A stretch of DNA of 64,000 nucleotides, from assembly GCF_008329565.1 (NCBI RefSeq), contig NZ_NPKT01000017.1, forward strand, positions 1-64,000, in the 5' to 3' direction. This stretch comes from Mycolicibacterium sp. P1-5. GTDB taxonomy: Bacteria; Actinomycetota; Actinomycetes; Mycobacteriales; Mycobacteriaceae. Below the pieces are notes generated by a model. The model worked only from the letters and a program-made list of their open reading frames with translations. It made no database searches and was not told the origin of the DNA. Below, in pieces: positions 25,740-34,211 of this stretch (positions are counted from its first letter, which is position 1; each line of letters starts with the position of its first letter). The translations under genes and the position numbers were made by a program.

Positions 25740-25838
25740 TTAACCGTGCACAGACCGCCCGGCGCAGTCGGTGTGCCGAATCGGTCCGCCTGGCGGCGGC
25801 CCATCGGTAGCCTCGAAGTCGATGGCTATGGAGTTCGC

Positions 25839-26885
25839 ATGACGGCGGAGGGTGGCGAACGCGGCCTGGCGGCGGCATTGGGCGCGGCGCCAGAGCTGAT
25901 CACCGTGCGCGCCGAGGGATTGGCGCAGATGGAGGTGTTCGCGGGGTGCGGGCCTGAACTGCTGCGCCCATTGGCCGAGCGCCTGCGGCCGTTGCAGGCG
26001 CCGGCCGGACGGGTCCTGATGCGTCAGGGCGAGCAGGCGGTGTCGTTCCTGCTCATCGGTTCGGGCCGGGCCGAAGTGCGCCACGTCGGCGACGACGGCG
26101 AGATCGTCCTCGATTCGGTTTCCGCCGGAGTGATCGTCGGCGAGATCGCGCTGCTGCGTGACAAGCCCCGCACGGCGACGGTCACCACCACCGAGCCGCT
26201 CACCGGTTACATCGGCGACCACGCTGCGTTCGAGACGATGGCTGAGATGCCGGGGATCAGCGAGCGGCTGGTGCGCACGGCCCGGCAGCGGTTGGCCGCA
26301 TTCGTCACCCCGATCCCGGTGGTCCTCAAGGACGGCACCGAGCTGATGTTGCGTCCGGTGCTGCCCGGTGACAGCGCGCGGACGTCGAAGGGGAATGTCG
26401 AGTTCTCCACCGAGACGCTCTACCGACGGTTCATGTCGATGCGCGCGCCGAGCATGGCGCTGATGAACTACCTGTTCCAGGTCGACTATGTCGAGCACTT
26501 CGTGTGGGTTCTTGTCGACGGTCCAGACGGGCCGGTGGTCGCCGACGTGCGTTTCGTTCGGGATCTAGCCGATCCGTCGGTCGCCGAGATCGCGTTCATC
26601 GTCGGCGACGCGTACCAGGGCCGCGGCATCGGCAACTTCCTGATGGACGCGTTGATCATCGCCGCGCAGGTCGCAGGAGTGAAGCGATTCTCGGCGCGGG
26701 TACTCGGCGACAATCTGCCGATGCGCACGATCCTCGACCGATTCGGTGCGCACTGGGAGCGTGAGGAGCCCGGAGTGGTAACCACTGTGTTCGAAGTGCC
26801 GAAAACTGGTGGTGTACAGATTGATTCGGAACTCGCTGCCGAAATCCGCGATATGGCACGTCAGGTGCTCCGGGCTATCGGTTGA
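25839..26885 (+). CDS. pat: cAMP-regulated protein lysine acetyltransferase Pat
   Basis: A 348-residue fusion of a cyclic-nucleotide-binding domain (about residues 30-145; GEIALLRDKPRTATVTTTEP is the phosphate-binding cassette) and a GNAT domain (about 180-330; IAFIVGDAYQGRGIGNFLMD holds the acetyl-CoA loop). It is the orthologue of Rv0998 (KATmt), which on cAMP binding acetylates lysines of acyl-CoA synthetases and universal stress proteins. The Glu of EIAFIV is the likely catalytic residue. ATG 25839 fits the family length of about 333. It ends one base before the shikimate-dehydrogenase-like gene. Confidence 0.93.
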   Translation: MTAEGGERGLAAALGAAPELITVRAEGLAQMEVFAGCGPELLRPLAERLRPLQAPAGRVLMRQGEQAVSFLLIGSGRAEVRHVGDDGEIVLDSVSAGVIVGEIALLRDKPRTATVTTTEPLTGYIGDHAAFETMAEMPGISERLVRTARQRLAAFVTPIPVVLKDGTELMLRPVLPGDSARTSKGNVEFSTETLYRRFMSMRAPSMALMNYLFQVDYVEHFVWVLVDGPDGPVVADVRFVRDLADPSVAEIAFIVGDAYQGRGIGNFLMDALIIAAQVAGVKRFSARVLGDNLPMRTILDRFGAHWEREEPGVVTTVFEVPKTGGVQIDSELAAEIRDMARQVLRAIG

Positions 26886-26886
26886 C

Positions 26887-27708
26887 ATGGCCAAGCCCGC
26901 ACTGAACAAGGACACCCGGTTGTGCATCTCGCTGGCCGCCCGGCCCAGCAACACCGGCACCCGGTTCCACAACTATCTCTACGAACAGCTCGGCCTGGAC
27001 TTCATCTACAAGGCGTTCACCACAACGGATATCGCGGCCGCGATCGGCGGTGTGCGGGCGTTGGGGATTCGCGGATGTTCGGTGTCGATGCCGTTCAAAC
27101 AGGACGTGCTGGCGCTGGTGGATCAGGTGGAGAGTTCCGCACGGGCGATCAACGCGGTCAACACGATCGTCAACGACGAGGGTGTGCTGACGGCGGCCAA
27201 CACCGATTACACCGCTGTGCAGCGGCTGATCGCCGAGCACGGCCTCGAACCGGATGCGGCAGTCCTGATCCGCGGTAGTGGCGGGATGGCGAGCGCGGTG
27301 GCAACGGCGTTCCGGGACAGCGGGTTCGGTAACGGCACCATCGTGGCCAGAAATTCCGACAGCGGCCCGGAGTTGGCGCAGCGGCTGGGTTACGACTGGC
27401 GCGACCAGGTGGGCGACCTTCGCGCACCGGTGATCGTCAACGTGACACCGATCGGGATGGCCGATGGCCCAGAGGAGCGCGAGCCCGCGTACGGCGATGA
27501 CGTGATCGCCGCTGCGCATACTGTTTTCGATGTTGTCGCGGTGCCGTCGGAGACGCCGCTGATCCTCGCGGCCCGGGCGGCAGGCAAGCAGGTCATCACC
27601 GGTGCTGAGGTGATCGCGTTGCAGGCGGCCGAACAATTCGAGCGCTACACCGGGGTGCGGCCCAGCCCTGAGCAGGTCGCCGAGGCGTCCGCGTTCTCGC
27701 GCGCCTAG
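26887..27708 (+). CDS. Shikimate 5-dehydrogenase-like NADP oxidoreductase (AroE family)
   Basis: A 273-residue AroE-family enzyme. The substrate-binding domain shows the catalytic Lys in SVSMPFKQDVLALVDQ and the Asp in AANTDYTAVQR; the Rossmann part has IRGSGGMASAVATAF in place of the usual GAGGA. The C-terminus (VITGAEVIALQAAEQFERYTG) is typical. Mycobacteria carry a separate main aroE beside aroC, so this is probably a paralogue with another substrate. It starts one base after pat, suggesting an operon. Confidence 0.85.
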   Translation: MAKPALNKDTRLCISLAARPSNTGTRFHNYLYEQLGLDFIYKAFTTTDIAAAIGGVRALGIRGCSVSMPFKQDVLALVDQVESSARAINAVNTIVNDEGVLTAANTDYTAVQRLIAEHGLEPDAAVLIRGSGGMASAVATAFRDSGFGNGTIVARNSDSGPELAQRLGYDWRDQVGDLRAPVIVNVTPIGMADGPEEREPAYGDDVIAAAHTVFDVVAVPSETPLILAARAAGKQVITGAEVIALQAAEQFERYTGVRPSPEQVAEASAFSRA

Positions 27709-27711
27709 CCG

Positions 27712-27881
27712 CCTTCGTCGCTCTTGGGTAGGCGGCGTTCTCCGGTGGTGGTGGGTGTTGACGCCGCCGTGTTTCCAGTCTTTGGCGGCGTCGTGGACTT
27801 GGCTGGCGTAGCCGGGGACGGTGCAGCCGGGTTTGGTGCAGTCACGGTCTTTGGCGTGCAACACGATTCGGCCAGATCGAC
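27712..27881 (-). pseudogene. Remnant of a 13E12-repeat (DUF222/HNH) endonuclease gene
   Basis: On the minus strand, about 55 codons read RIVLHAKDRDCTKPGCTVPGY then a degraded HNH segment (SQVHDAAKDWKHGGVNT). This is the C-terminal HNH part of the mycobacterial 13E12-repeat family (usually RDxGCTxPGCTVPGY followed by HHxxxWxxGGxT). The first His of the HNH is Asp and the asparagine/his end is out of frame. No DUF222 N-terminal part is left. It marks an old mobile-repeat insertion. The rest of the gap (27882-28070) holds a hairpin but no gene. Confidence 0.75.
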
Positions 27882-27912
27882 CTTGGTGATCTATGGATGA
27901 ATCCCGATCTGG
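27872..27912. repeat. Inverted repeat beside the HNH remnant
   Basis: CCAGATCG (27872-27879) and CGATCTGG (27905-27912) are perfect 8-base arms with a 25-base loop. It may be a relic terminus of the insertion or a terminator. Confidence 0.45.
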
Positions 27913-28070
27913 GGATAGAGTCTTCGCTCCTTCAGCCGGCTCGCCGTGTACTCATCCGGCCGAGTATGCGATCGAAGCGCGGATTCAATCTTCAGACGTC
28001 ACGCAGATCCCCCTGATGGAAAAGCGGCTGCCGGCGGATCGCGCACCGGCAGCCGCCCGAACGATACCGA

Positions 28071-28778
28071 TCAGGGAGTGATCGTGGTCTTCTCATCGAT
28101 GACGTTGGTCGCATCCATCAGCGGAGGCTCCTGGCCGTCCAGTGCGTCGGCATTCATCTGCAGCACGTACAGACCGTCCTGTCCGGGAATCACGACCGTC
28201 TTCTGCGCGATGATCCGCTTCTTGCCGTCCTTGGTGTAGTTGCCGCCCAGCTGAACGGCGTCAAAACCGCTCAGCGTGCTCTTGTTTGCTCCGTCGCCGA
28301 GCGGTGTCCAACCGGGCAGGTTCTGCAACTCGCCCGGCGCGAACTCGAGGACCTTCTTCGGATCGACATTGCCGGTGAGCTTGGAGACGATCGCGATGAT
28401 GCTCGGCGGATCGTTCTTGTCCTGCGGGCTGTCGAAGACAATCGCCTCGTAGGCCCAGTCGGGCGTCTGCGGCCCGGCGTCCGACCAGCCCGCCGGGATC
28501 GTCAGATCGATCTTCGGTGAACCGGGCTGGCCGCGCTTGACCGGTGATTCAGTGATCTGGTTTTCCTTGAGGTAATCCTGAATCGTCTTGTTCTTGCCGG
28601 CGGCCGGCGTCGGACTCGCCGATGGCTCAGCGCTTTTCGACGAGGACGTCGCGGTGGACGTCGACGTGGACGTGGACGACTCGCTGTCGTTCTTGCTGTC
28701 CGACCCGCAACCCACGAGCGCGAGACTCAATGAAACAGCGGCAAGGCCCGCCGTAGCTACCGCCGTCATTTTGTTCAT
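28071..28778 (-). CDS. LpqN/LpqT-family lipoprotein
   Basis: A 235-residue lipoprotein. The lipobox is LALVGC (about residues 16-21), followed by a Ser/Thr/Pro-rich linker (about 22-65) and the conserved LpqN/LpqT domain: QDYLKENQITESPVKRGQPG, then PPSIIAIVSKLTGNVDPKKV and the C-terminal ADALDG plus DATNVIDEKTTITP. It is strikingly like LpqN of M. tuberculosis, reported as a cell-envelope lipoprotein associated with MmpL3-related complexes and with host CBL. Context does not distinguish LpqN from LpqT. The ATG at 28778 follows AGGAG; the ATG at 28796 lacks a ribosome site. Confidence 0.9.
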   Translation of the reverse strand: MNKMTAVATAGLAAVSLSLALVGCGSDSKNDSESSTSTSTSTATSSSKSAEPSASPTPAAGKNKTIQDYLKENQITESPVKRGQPGSPKIDLTIPAGWSDAGPQTPDWAYEAIVFDSPQDKNDPPSIIAIVSKLTGNVDPKKVLEFAPGELQNLPGWTPLGDGANKSTLSGFDAVQLGGNYTKDGKKRIIAQKTVVIPGQDGLYVLQMNADALDGQEPPLMDATNVIDEKTTITP

Positions 28779-29009
28779 CGAACGAGTTCTCCTCATGTTG
28801 TGGCGCGCTGTTGCCAGCGGCCAACCAAATTTGATTGAGCAGCTTAGTGCCCTTCACAGGGGGACCACATGAATGTTCGTGAAACCACTTTTGCCATGCG
28901 ACTCTCTGAACAGGCGCGGGGGCGTTGCCAGATCTTGTCGGACAGTATCGGTTCTGACCACTGTGTGACGGCTGGGTCGCGGCAGGCGTTTGCCGATATT
29001 GCACATGGG

Positions 29010-29015
29010 TAAGTT
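29010..29015 (+). promoter_or_regulatory. -10 box of the TspO gene, predicted leaderless
   Basis: TAAGTT, seven bases before the ATG at 29023. The preceding stretch from 28779 to 29009 shows no other gene. Confidence 0.6.
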
Positions 29016-29022
29016 GGCGACC

Positions 29023-29499
29023 ATGGGAAAGTCCATCGTCGCAACCTCATTGGCCACCGCCGCAGCCGCCGTGACCGGAAGCATCGCCAGCCGTGGTGGC
29101 GTCCAAACGTGGTATCCCCGGCTTCGTAAACCGCGCTACATTCCGCCGAGCGCGGTGTTCCCCATCGCGTGGACCACGCTGTATGCCGATATCGCGGTCA
29201 CTTCGGCGACGACGATCGACAAGTTGTGGGGCAACGGCGAGGAAGGCAAGGCGCGCGCCTACATCGGCGCGCTGGGCGCGAACCTGGTGCTCAATGCCAG
29301 TTGGAGCTGGCTTTTCTTCAAGGCCCACAAGCTCGGGCCGTCGGCGGTGGTGGCAGGCGCACTGGCGGTCAGCAGTGCCGATCTGGCGCGCCGATCCGCC
29401 GCCGCGGATCCCAAGCTCGGCGCGGCGCTGGCGCCGTACCCGCTGTGGTGCTCGTTCGCGACGCTGATGTCGACCGATATCTGGCGCCTCAACCGTTAG
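29023..29499 (+). CDS. TspO/MBR-family membrane protein
   Basis: A 158-residue five-helix membrane protein of the translocator/tryptophan-rich sensory family, which binds porphyrins and lipids. Family marks are WYPRLRKPRYIPPSAVFPIAWTTLY near residues 30-55 (WYxxLxKPxxxPP...FxxxWTxLY) and NASWSWLFFKAHK (NxxWSxLFF). The normal role in bacteria is unclear, with links to porphyrin turnover and stress. Its stop overlaps that of the convergent hydrolase gene by four bases. Confidence 0.92.
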   Translation: MGKSIVATSLATAAAAVTGSIASRGGVQTWYPRLRKPRYIPPSAVFPIAWTTLYADIAVTSATTIDKLWGNGEEGKARAYIGALGANLVLNASWSWLFFKAHKLGPSAVVAGALAVSSADLARRSAAADPKLGAALAPYPLWCSFATLMSTDIWRLNR

Positions 29500-30458
29500 A
29501 ACGCCATCTCACGCGGAGCCAGGCGATCGGTGATGTCGCCGACCAGCGATTCGTCGTAGGGGTCGACGGCCACCGGCCCGCGGTCGAGCTCCAACCGGTC
29601 CATCTCGACCCAGATGACGTTGGGGCTGGTGGTCAATTCGAAGAAGTACATCCGGTTGGTCAGATCGGTCACCGTTCGGTATTCGGTGTTGTAGACGCCG
29701 AAGTCGCCGTACGGTGCGCCGAACGGAACCGACACGTTGCGCATGATCGCCATCACGCCCGCGATCGCCTCGCGCTGCGAACGCGGTTCGGGCAACAGCG
29801 CCGAGTAGTAGGCGGCCCGCTGGAAACGATCGATCGGGTTGACGTTCCCGGGCAATGGCATCTCCCGGCTTGGATGCGAAAAGTCCTGTAGTGAAAGCAG
29901 ACTCAACTGCTCGTCGTACGTCGGGTCATTGGTCATCAACGTGTACTCGCGACCGTGGTGAACCACTACGCTGCCCGCAGCGAACTCGATCACGGCCGAG
30001 TCGCCGCCGGCGTCTTCGAGGGCGATGTGCAGGTTGGCGTCGCGTCCGTGTGCCGACACCTTGACCAGCTGAATCGGCTCCATCAGCCGCAGCGCCTCGG
30101 CGACGGTGTCCGCCTGATCCAGCAGGTACTGCAACCACAACCCGGCCTGCACGCCAGATTTCGAATTATCCCGTCGGCCGAAGTCCGTTTCGTTCAGATA
30201 CAACCCGTGGCCCGCCAAACCCGCCTCGTTCAGGCCGTCCACCGTGCCCAATCCGTAGACGGTAGTCACCAGGCTGGCGTAGCGGCTCGTCCAGCGCAGC
30301 GGATTCGGATCGTCGACAATCCCGGTCGGACGGCTGCCGTGACGGTCGCGCCCGCTGGGAAACCCGACGATCAACGGCTGCGTCGACTCGGGCCAGTCCA
30401 TCGAGCGGCCGGTCAAGACGGCGAGATCGTTGGTGTTCCACAGCACGCGAGTACACAT
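29496..30458 (-). CDS. Choloylglycine-hydrolase-family linear amide hydrolase
   Basis: A 320-residue Ntn-hydrolase of the penicillin-V-acylase/bile-salt-hydrolase family. After Met removal, Cys2 (MCTRVLWN) would be the nucleophile; other family residues are RSMDWPE, the Asn of LYLNETDF, and TNDPTYDEQ (TNxP motif), plus the late Arg in PEPRSQREA. Substrate is a linear amide such as an acyl-homoserine lactone, bile acid conjugate or penicillin V; not decidable here. No signal peptide is visible. A leaderless promoter (TAACCT, seven bases, ATG) is predicted. Confidence 0.9.
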   Translation of the reverse strand: MCTRVLWNTNDLAVLTGRSMDWPESTQPLIVGFPSGRDRHGSRPTGIVDDPNPLRWTSRYASLVTTVYGLGTVDGLNEAGLAGHGLYLNETDFGRRDNSKSGVQAGLWLQYLLDQADTVAEALRLMEPIQLVKVSAHGRDANLHIALEDAGGDSAVIEFAAGSVVVHHGREYTLMTNDPTYDEQLSLLSLQDFSHPSREMPLPGNVNPIDRFQRAAYYSALLPEPRSQREAIAGVMAIMRNVSVPFGAPYGDFGVYNTEYRTVTDLTNRMYFFELTTSPNVIWVEMDRLELDRGPVAVDPYDESLVGDITDRLAPREMAF

Positions 30459-30465
30459 GGCTGAC

Positions 30466-30471
30466 AGGTTA
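30466..30471 (-). promoter_or_regulatory. -10 box of the amide hydrolase gene, predicted leaderless
   Basis: TAACCT on the minus strand, seven bases before the ATG at 30458. Confidence 0.6.
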
Positions 30472-30521
30472 TGCCCGCGAGGCTCGCGCACCAGCCAAAC
30501 AATCAGTGGTATCAAAGGCGC

Positions 30522-31205
30522 GTGCGGCAGCTCATCGTCTGCCTGACGACGGCACTGAGCCTGACGACGGGAGTCGGGCTGGCTGCGTGCGTGGCGCGGC
30601 CCACAGCGGTGCCGTCGTCGGCTTCATCGAGCGCGTCGCCCGGCGCGGGTGCGGTCAACCCGGCCAACATCAAACGTGTGCGGGCATCGTTGCCGGCCGG
30701 CTACGAGATCGCCGACGTCGCTGGGCCGGTGAGCGCCCCAGGCCTGTGGGGCTTCGGAGCCGGGTGGACGGCGGCCCCGCCGCACTGCGCGGCGCTGTCC
30801 GATCCGGCACCCAACGATCCCGGGGCCCGCGGCTACTCCGCGTCCGGGGCTGGGGGAACCATCTATGTTGTCGTCGCACTGGCCGCCCAGCCGGCACCGG
30901 ACGACACGGTGATCGGCGAATGCGCCAGGTGGACGATGACATTCGGGCACACCACCGGTGACGTCGTCCTATTCGATGCTCCCCGCATCGACGGCGCGCA
31001 GACCGTCGCGATGACGGTCACTACGCGCACCGTCGTGGAATCCGGCACCGAAACCGACGGCCAGGCCGTCACTGCGCAGGCCTACTCCGGCGGCCACGTC
31101 GTGTTCGTCACTCTGATCACCGATCCCGGGTCACCGCATCCGCCACTGGATTCCCGCTCCGTCGGCGACCTTCTGGTTGCGACGGTCGCAGCCCTACGCG
31201 GCTGA
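30522..31205 (+). CDS. DUF5642-type lipoprotein (first of tandem pair)
   Basis: A 227-residue lipoprotein with a lipobox (VGLAACVARP, Cys about residue 20) and a Ser/Ala-rich linker. The globular part (about 45-225) has two Cys (PPHCAALSD and GECARWTM) that may pair, and ends SVGDLLVATVAALRG, which matches the end of the next gene. It resembles the DUF5642 family; Rv0999 may be the positional counterpart. GTG 30522 follows AAAGG. Function unknown. Confidence 0.75.
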   Translation: MRQLIVCLTTALSLTTGVGLAACVARPTAVPSSASSSASPGAGAVNPANIKRVRASLPAGYEIADVAGPVSAPGLWGFGAGWTAAPPHCAALSDPAPNDPGARGYSASGAGGTIYVVVALAAQPAPDDTVIGECARWTMTFGHTTGDVVLFDAPRIDGAQTVAMTVTTRTVVESGTETDGQAVTAQAYSGGHVVFVTLITDPGSPHPPLDSRSVGDLLVATVAALRG

Positions 31206-31214
31206 GAAGGTACA

Positions 31215-31883
31215 TTGGCCACGATGTTGAAACCGGGCGCGGTCGTCGCAGTGCTGTTCTCCGGCCTGCTCGCCGCATGCTCGTCGGGCGCACCTGCCGA
31301 ACCGAAGGCCGATATCGCGAAGGTGACGACGGTGAAGTCGAGCTTCGGTCCGGACTTCCACGTGTCCGAGGTCGCCAAGACCGGGATCGACTCCCAACTG
31401 CTGGCCGGCCAGAAGCTTCCCGATGGGCTGACCTTTGATCCGCCGTCCTGTGCGAAATATGCGACGGGACAACTTGTGCCGCAGGGCACACAGGGCAACA
31501 TGGCCGCGGTCTCGGCCGAAGGCGAGGGAAATCGCTTCATCGTGATCGCCGTCGAGACCAACTCGGCGGTGCCTGTGACGGAGCCCGGGTCGGACTGCCG
31601 GAAGGTCACTTTCAGCGGCGCTGCGATGCGCGGCTTGGTGGAGTCGGTCGAGACACCCAAGATCGACGGCACCCAAACCCTCGGCGTCCATCGGGTCCTG
31701 CAGGCCGTGGTCAACAACCAGACACGCACGGGCGAGAGCTACAACTATTCCGCCCACTTCGGCGTCTTTCAGGTCATCGTGAGCGCCAACCCGCTGGTGC
31801 TGCCTGACAAACCGGTCGTGCCGGTGAACACCGGACGCGCCGGCGATCTTCTGGTGGCCGGCGTCAACGCCATCCGCAGCTGA
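31215..31883 (+). CDS. DUF5642-type lipoprotein (second of tandem pair)
   Basis: A 222-residue lipoprotein. The lipobox is LLAACSSG (Cys about residue 22). The mature domain has the same plan as the preceding gene: PPSCAKYA and GSDCRKVTF cysteines and the C-terminal RAGDLLVAGVNAIRS, so the two arose by tandem duplication and then diverged strongly. The start is either TTG 31215 (five bases after GAGAAGG) or ATG 31224. The genes are nine bases apart and probably cotranscribed. Function unknown. Confidence 0.8.
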   Translation: MATMLKPGAVVAVLFSGLLAACSSGAPAEPKADIAKVTTVKSSFGPDFHVSEVAKTGIDSQLLAGQKLPDGLTFDPPSCAKYATGQLVPQGTQGNMAAVSAEGEGNRFIVIAVETNSAVPVTEPGSDCRKVTFSGAAMRGLVESVETPKIDGTQTLGVHRVLQAVVNNQTRTGESYNYSAHFGVFQVIVSANPLVLPDKPVVPVNTGRAGDLLVAGVNAIRS

Positions 31884-31885
31884 GT

Positions 31886-32503
31886 TCAGCGCACGTCACG
31901 CGGGCGAAACTGAATGCTGATCCGCGGCCCCTTCGGCGCCGTGGTCTTGGGAACTGCGTGCTCCCACGTGCGTTGGCACGAACCACCCATCACCAGAAGG
32001 TCGCCGTGCCGTTGGGGCAGACGCAGCGACTGCCCACCGCCGCGCGGCCGGAGCGCGAACACCCGCGTCGCGCCCAGGCTGACGATCGCCACCATGGTGT
32101 CCTCGGTACTGCTGCGGCCGATGGTGTCGCCGTGCCACGCCACGCTGTCGGCGCCGTCGCGGTAGAGACACAATCCGGCACTGGTGAACGGTTCGCCCAG
32201 TTCACCGGCATAGATGTCGTTGAGGCGACGGCGCAGCCTGGTGATGGCGGGGTGCGGTGCCGGTTCGGTCGTCAGGTCGTGAAAGCTGACCAGGCGCGGG
32301 ACGTCGAGGACCCGGTCGTACATCTGGCGCCGTTCGGCGCGCCAAGCGACGTCGGCGAGGAGGGTCTCGAACAGTGCGTCGGCATCTTCCACCCACGCCG
32401 AGCGCATGTCGATCCATGCGCCGGCACCGAGCTCGCGGCGTTCACTGTGTTCGAACAGCGCGCCCTGAACCGACACAGACACAGGTTCGAGGATATCGCA
32501 CAT
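31886..32503 (-). CDS. AlkB-like 2-oxoglutarate/Fe(II)-dependent dioxygenase
   Basis: A 205-residue dioxygenase orthologous to Rv1000c. The HxD of the iron triad is in VAWHGDTIGR (His-x-Asp), the distal His is in TWEHAVPKT, and the 2-oxoglutarate-binding Arg is in GPRISIQFRPR. Substrate-binding residues include LCLYRDGADSVAWH. AlkB enzymes repair alkylated bases in DNA or RNA by oxidative demethylation. It is convergent with the DUF5642 gene with two bases between stops. Confidence 0.9.
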   Translation of the reverse strand: MCDILEPVSVSVQGALFEHSERRELGAGAWIDMRSAWVEDADALFETLLADVAWRAERRQMYDRVLDVPRLVSFHDLTTEPAPHPAITRLRRRLNDIYAGELGEPFTSAGLCLYRDGADSVAWHGDTIGRSSTEDTMVAIVSLGATRVFALRPRGGGQSLRLPQRHGDLLVMGGSCQRTWEHAVPKTTAPKGPRISIQFRPRDVR

Positions 32504-32527
32504 CTGTTCGACGTTGAAGCTTCGAGA

Positions 32528-32959
32528 CTAAAGCTTCGCCGCCCCGGGTCCGTGCCCGGCAAGTACGTCGTCCGGGTTGGACAGCGCACAACTGCGCAGG
32601 CTCAGGCAACCGCACCCGATGCAGTCGGCGAGATTGTCGCGCAGCCGTTGCAGGTGTCCGATCCGCTCATCGAGATCCTCACGCCAGCCCGCGGACAGCC
32701 GGGCCCAATCCCGGCTGGTCGGCACCCGGTCGACCGGCAGTGACGACAGCGCATCGCGGACCCTGGCCAGCGGAATGCCCAGGCGCTGGGACATCCGGAT
32801 GAAGGCCACCCGCCGCAGCGTGTCGCGGGGATAGCGCCGCTGGTTGCCCGAGGTCCGACGGCTGCTGATCAGGCCTTCGCGCTCGTAGAAGTGCAGTGCC
32901 GAGATCGCCACTCCGGCCCGGGCCGCGAGGTCGCCGGGCGCCAGTTCCTGCTCGGTCAC
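32528..32959 (-). CDS. soxR: Redox-sensitive transcriptional activator SoxR
   Basis: A 143-residue MerR-family regulator. Helix-turn-helix and wing lie at residues about 8-50 (LAARAGVAISALHFYEREGLI, NQRRYPRDTLRR), a dimerisation helix at about 80-112, and the [2Fe-2S] cluster ligands are C113, C116, C118 and C124 (CX2CXCX5C). In actinobacteria SoxR senses redox-active compounds rather than superoxide. A likely target is the divergent arcA cassette or itself. The GTG at 32959 is six bases after a TATCGT box, so it is predicted leaderless. Confidence 0.93.
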   Translation of the reverse strand: MTEQELAPGDLAARAGVAISALHFYEREGLISSRRTSGNQRRYPRDTLRRVAFIRMSQRLGIPLARVRDALSSLPVDRVPTSRDWARLSAGWREDLDERIGHLQRLRDNLADCIGCGCLSLRSCALSNPDDVLAGHGPGAAKL

Positions 32960-32965
32960 ATAACG

Positions 32966-32971
32966 ACGATA
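32966..32971 (-). promoter_or_regulatory. -10 box of soxR, predicted leaderless
   Basis: TATCGT on the minus strand, six bases before the GTG start. The arcA -10 box lies 21 bases away on the other strand. Confidence 0.55.
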
Positions 32972-32992
32972 GTTGACTGCCCCCGGTGTTGT

Positions 32993-32998
32993 TACGGT
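32993..32998 (+). promoter_or_regulatory. -10 box of arcA, predicted leaderless
   Basis: TACGGT, seven bases before the GTG at 33006. Confidence 0.55.
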
Positions 32999-33005
32999 GC
33001 TATTT

Positions 33006-34211
33006 GTGACTGCCGCCGCACTTGGCTCCAACAGCGAGGTCGGGACGCTGCGGGTTGTCATCCTGCATCGTCCCGGTGCTGAACTGCAGCGGTTGACGCC
33101 ACGCAACAACGACAAACTGCTCTTCGACGGTCTGCCGTGGGTGGCGCGGGCCCAGCAGGAACACGACGCGTTCGCCGATCTGCTCCGTTCGCGCGGTGTC
33201 GAAGTGTTGTTGCTGTCCGACCTCCTCACCGAGGCGCTGAACAGCGGGGCGGCCAGAATGCAGGGCATCTCCGCGGCGGTCGATGCGCGCCGCCTGGGAC
33301 TACCGCTGGCGCAGGAACTTTCGGCCTATTTGCGGAGTCTGGAGCCCGCCACGCTGGCGCACGTGCTGATGGCCGGGATGACGTTCACCGAATTACCCTC
33401 GGGCGCAACGTCCGACACGTCACTGGTGCGGCTCATGCATCACGGCGGGGACTTCGTCATCGAGCCGCTGCCCAATCTGCTGTTCACCCGCGACTCGTCG
33501 TTCTGGATCGGCCCTCGGGTGGCGATCACCTCGCTGGCGCTGCCCGCGCGCATGCGCGAAACGTCGCTGACCGACCTGATCTACGCCCACCACCCCCGCT
33601 TCCTCGGTGTGCGGCGCGCCTACGAGTCGCACACCGCACCGGTGGAAGGCGGTGACGTGCTGCTGCTCTCGCCCGGCGTGGTGGCGGTCGGCGTCGGGGA
33701 GCGCACCACCCCGGCCGGGGCGGAAGCATTGGCGCGCAGCCTGTTCGACGACGGCCTGGCCCACACGGTGCTGGCCGTCCCGATCGCCCAGGAACGGGCC
33801 CAGATGCACCTGGACACCGTCTGCACGATGGTCGACGTCGATGCGGTGGTGATGTATCCGGCGATCAGCGACTCGCTGTCGGCGTTCACCATCAAACGCA
33901 CGCCCGACGGGGTGAAAATCCTGGACGAGGTGCCGTTCGTGAAGGCCGCGGCCGACGCCATGGAGATGCCGCTGCGGGTCATCGACACCGGACTGGACCC
34001 GGTGACCGCCGAACGCGAGCAGTGGGACGACGGCAACAATACGCTGGCCGTGGCGCCGGGTGTCCTGGTCGCTTACGAACGCAACACCGAAACCAATGCG
34101 CGGCTGCAGGATTCGGGGATCGAGGTGCTACCGATCGCCGCCTCCGAGCTCGGCACCGGCCGCGGCGGCCCTCGCTGTATGTCCTGTCCGGTGGCCCGGG
34201 ATCCGCTGTGA
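33006..34211 (+). CDS. arcA: Arginine deiminase
   Basis: Hydrolyses arginine to citrulline and ammonia. The 401-residue product has the family motifs FTRDSSFWIG, EGGDVLLLSPGVV, HLDTVCTMVD (catalytic His-Asp) and the terminal GTGRGGPRCMSCP with the nucleophilic Cys. It matches Rv1001 closely over its whole length. No arcB, arcC or arginine/ornithine antiporter is visible in the window. It is translationally coupled to an ALDH gene by a GTGA overlap, unlike in M. tuberculosis. Confidence 0.96.
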   Translation: MTAAALGSNSEVGTLRVVILHRPGAELQRLTPRNNDKLLFDGLPWVARAQQEHDAFADLLRSRGVEVLLLSDLLTEALNSGAARMQGISAAVDARRLGLPLAQELSAYLRSLEPATLAHVLMAGMTFTELPSGATSDTSLVRLMHHGGDFVIEPLPNLLFTRDSSFWIGPRVAITSLALPARMRETSLTDLIYAHHPRFLGVRRAYESHTAPVEGGDVLLLSPGVVAVGVGERTTPAGAEALARSLFDDGLAHTVLAVPIAQERAQMHLDTVCTMVDVDAVVMYPAISDSLSAFTIKRTPDGVKILDEVPFVKAAADAMEMPLRVIDTGLDPVTAEREQWDDGNNTLAVAPGVLVAYERNTETNARLQDSGIEVLPIAASELGTGRGGPRCMSCPVARDPL

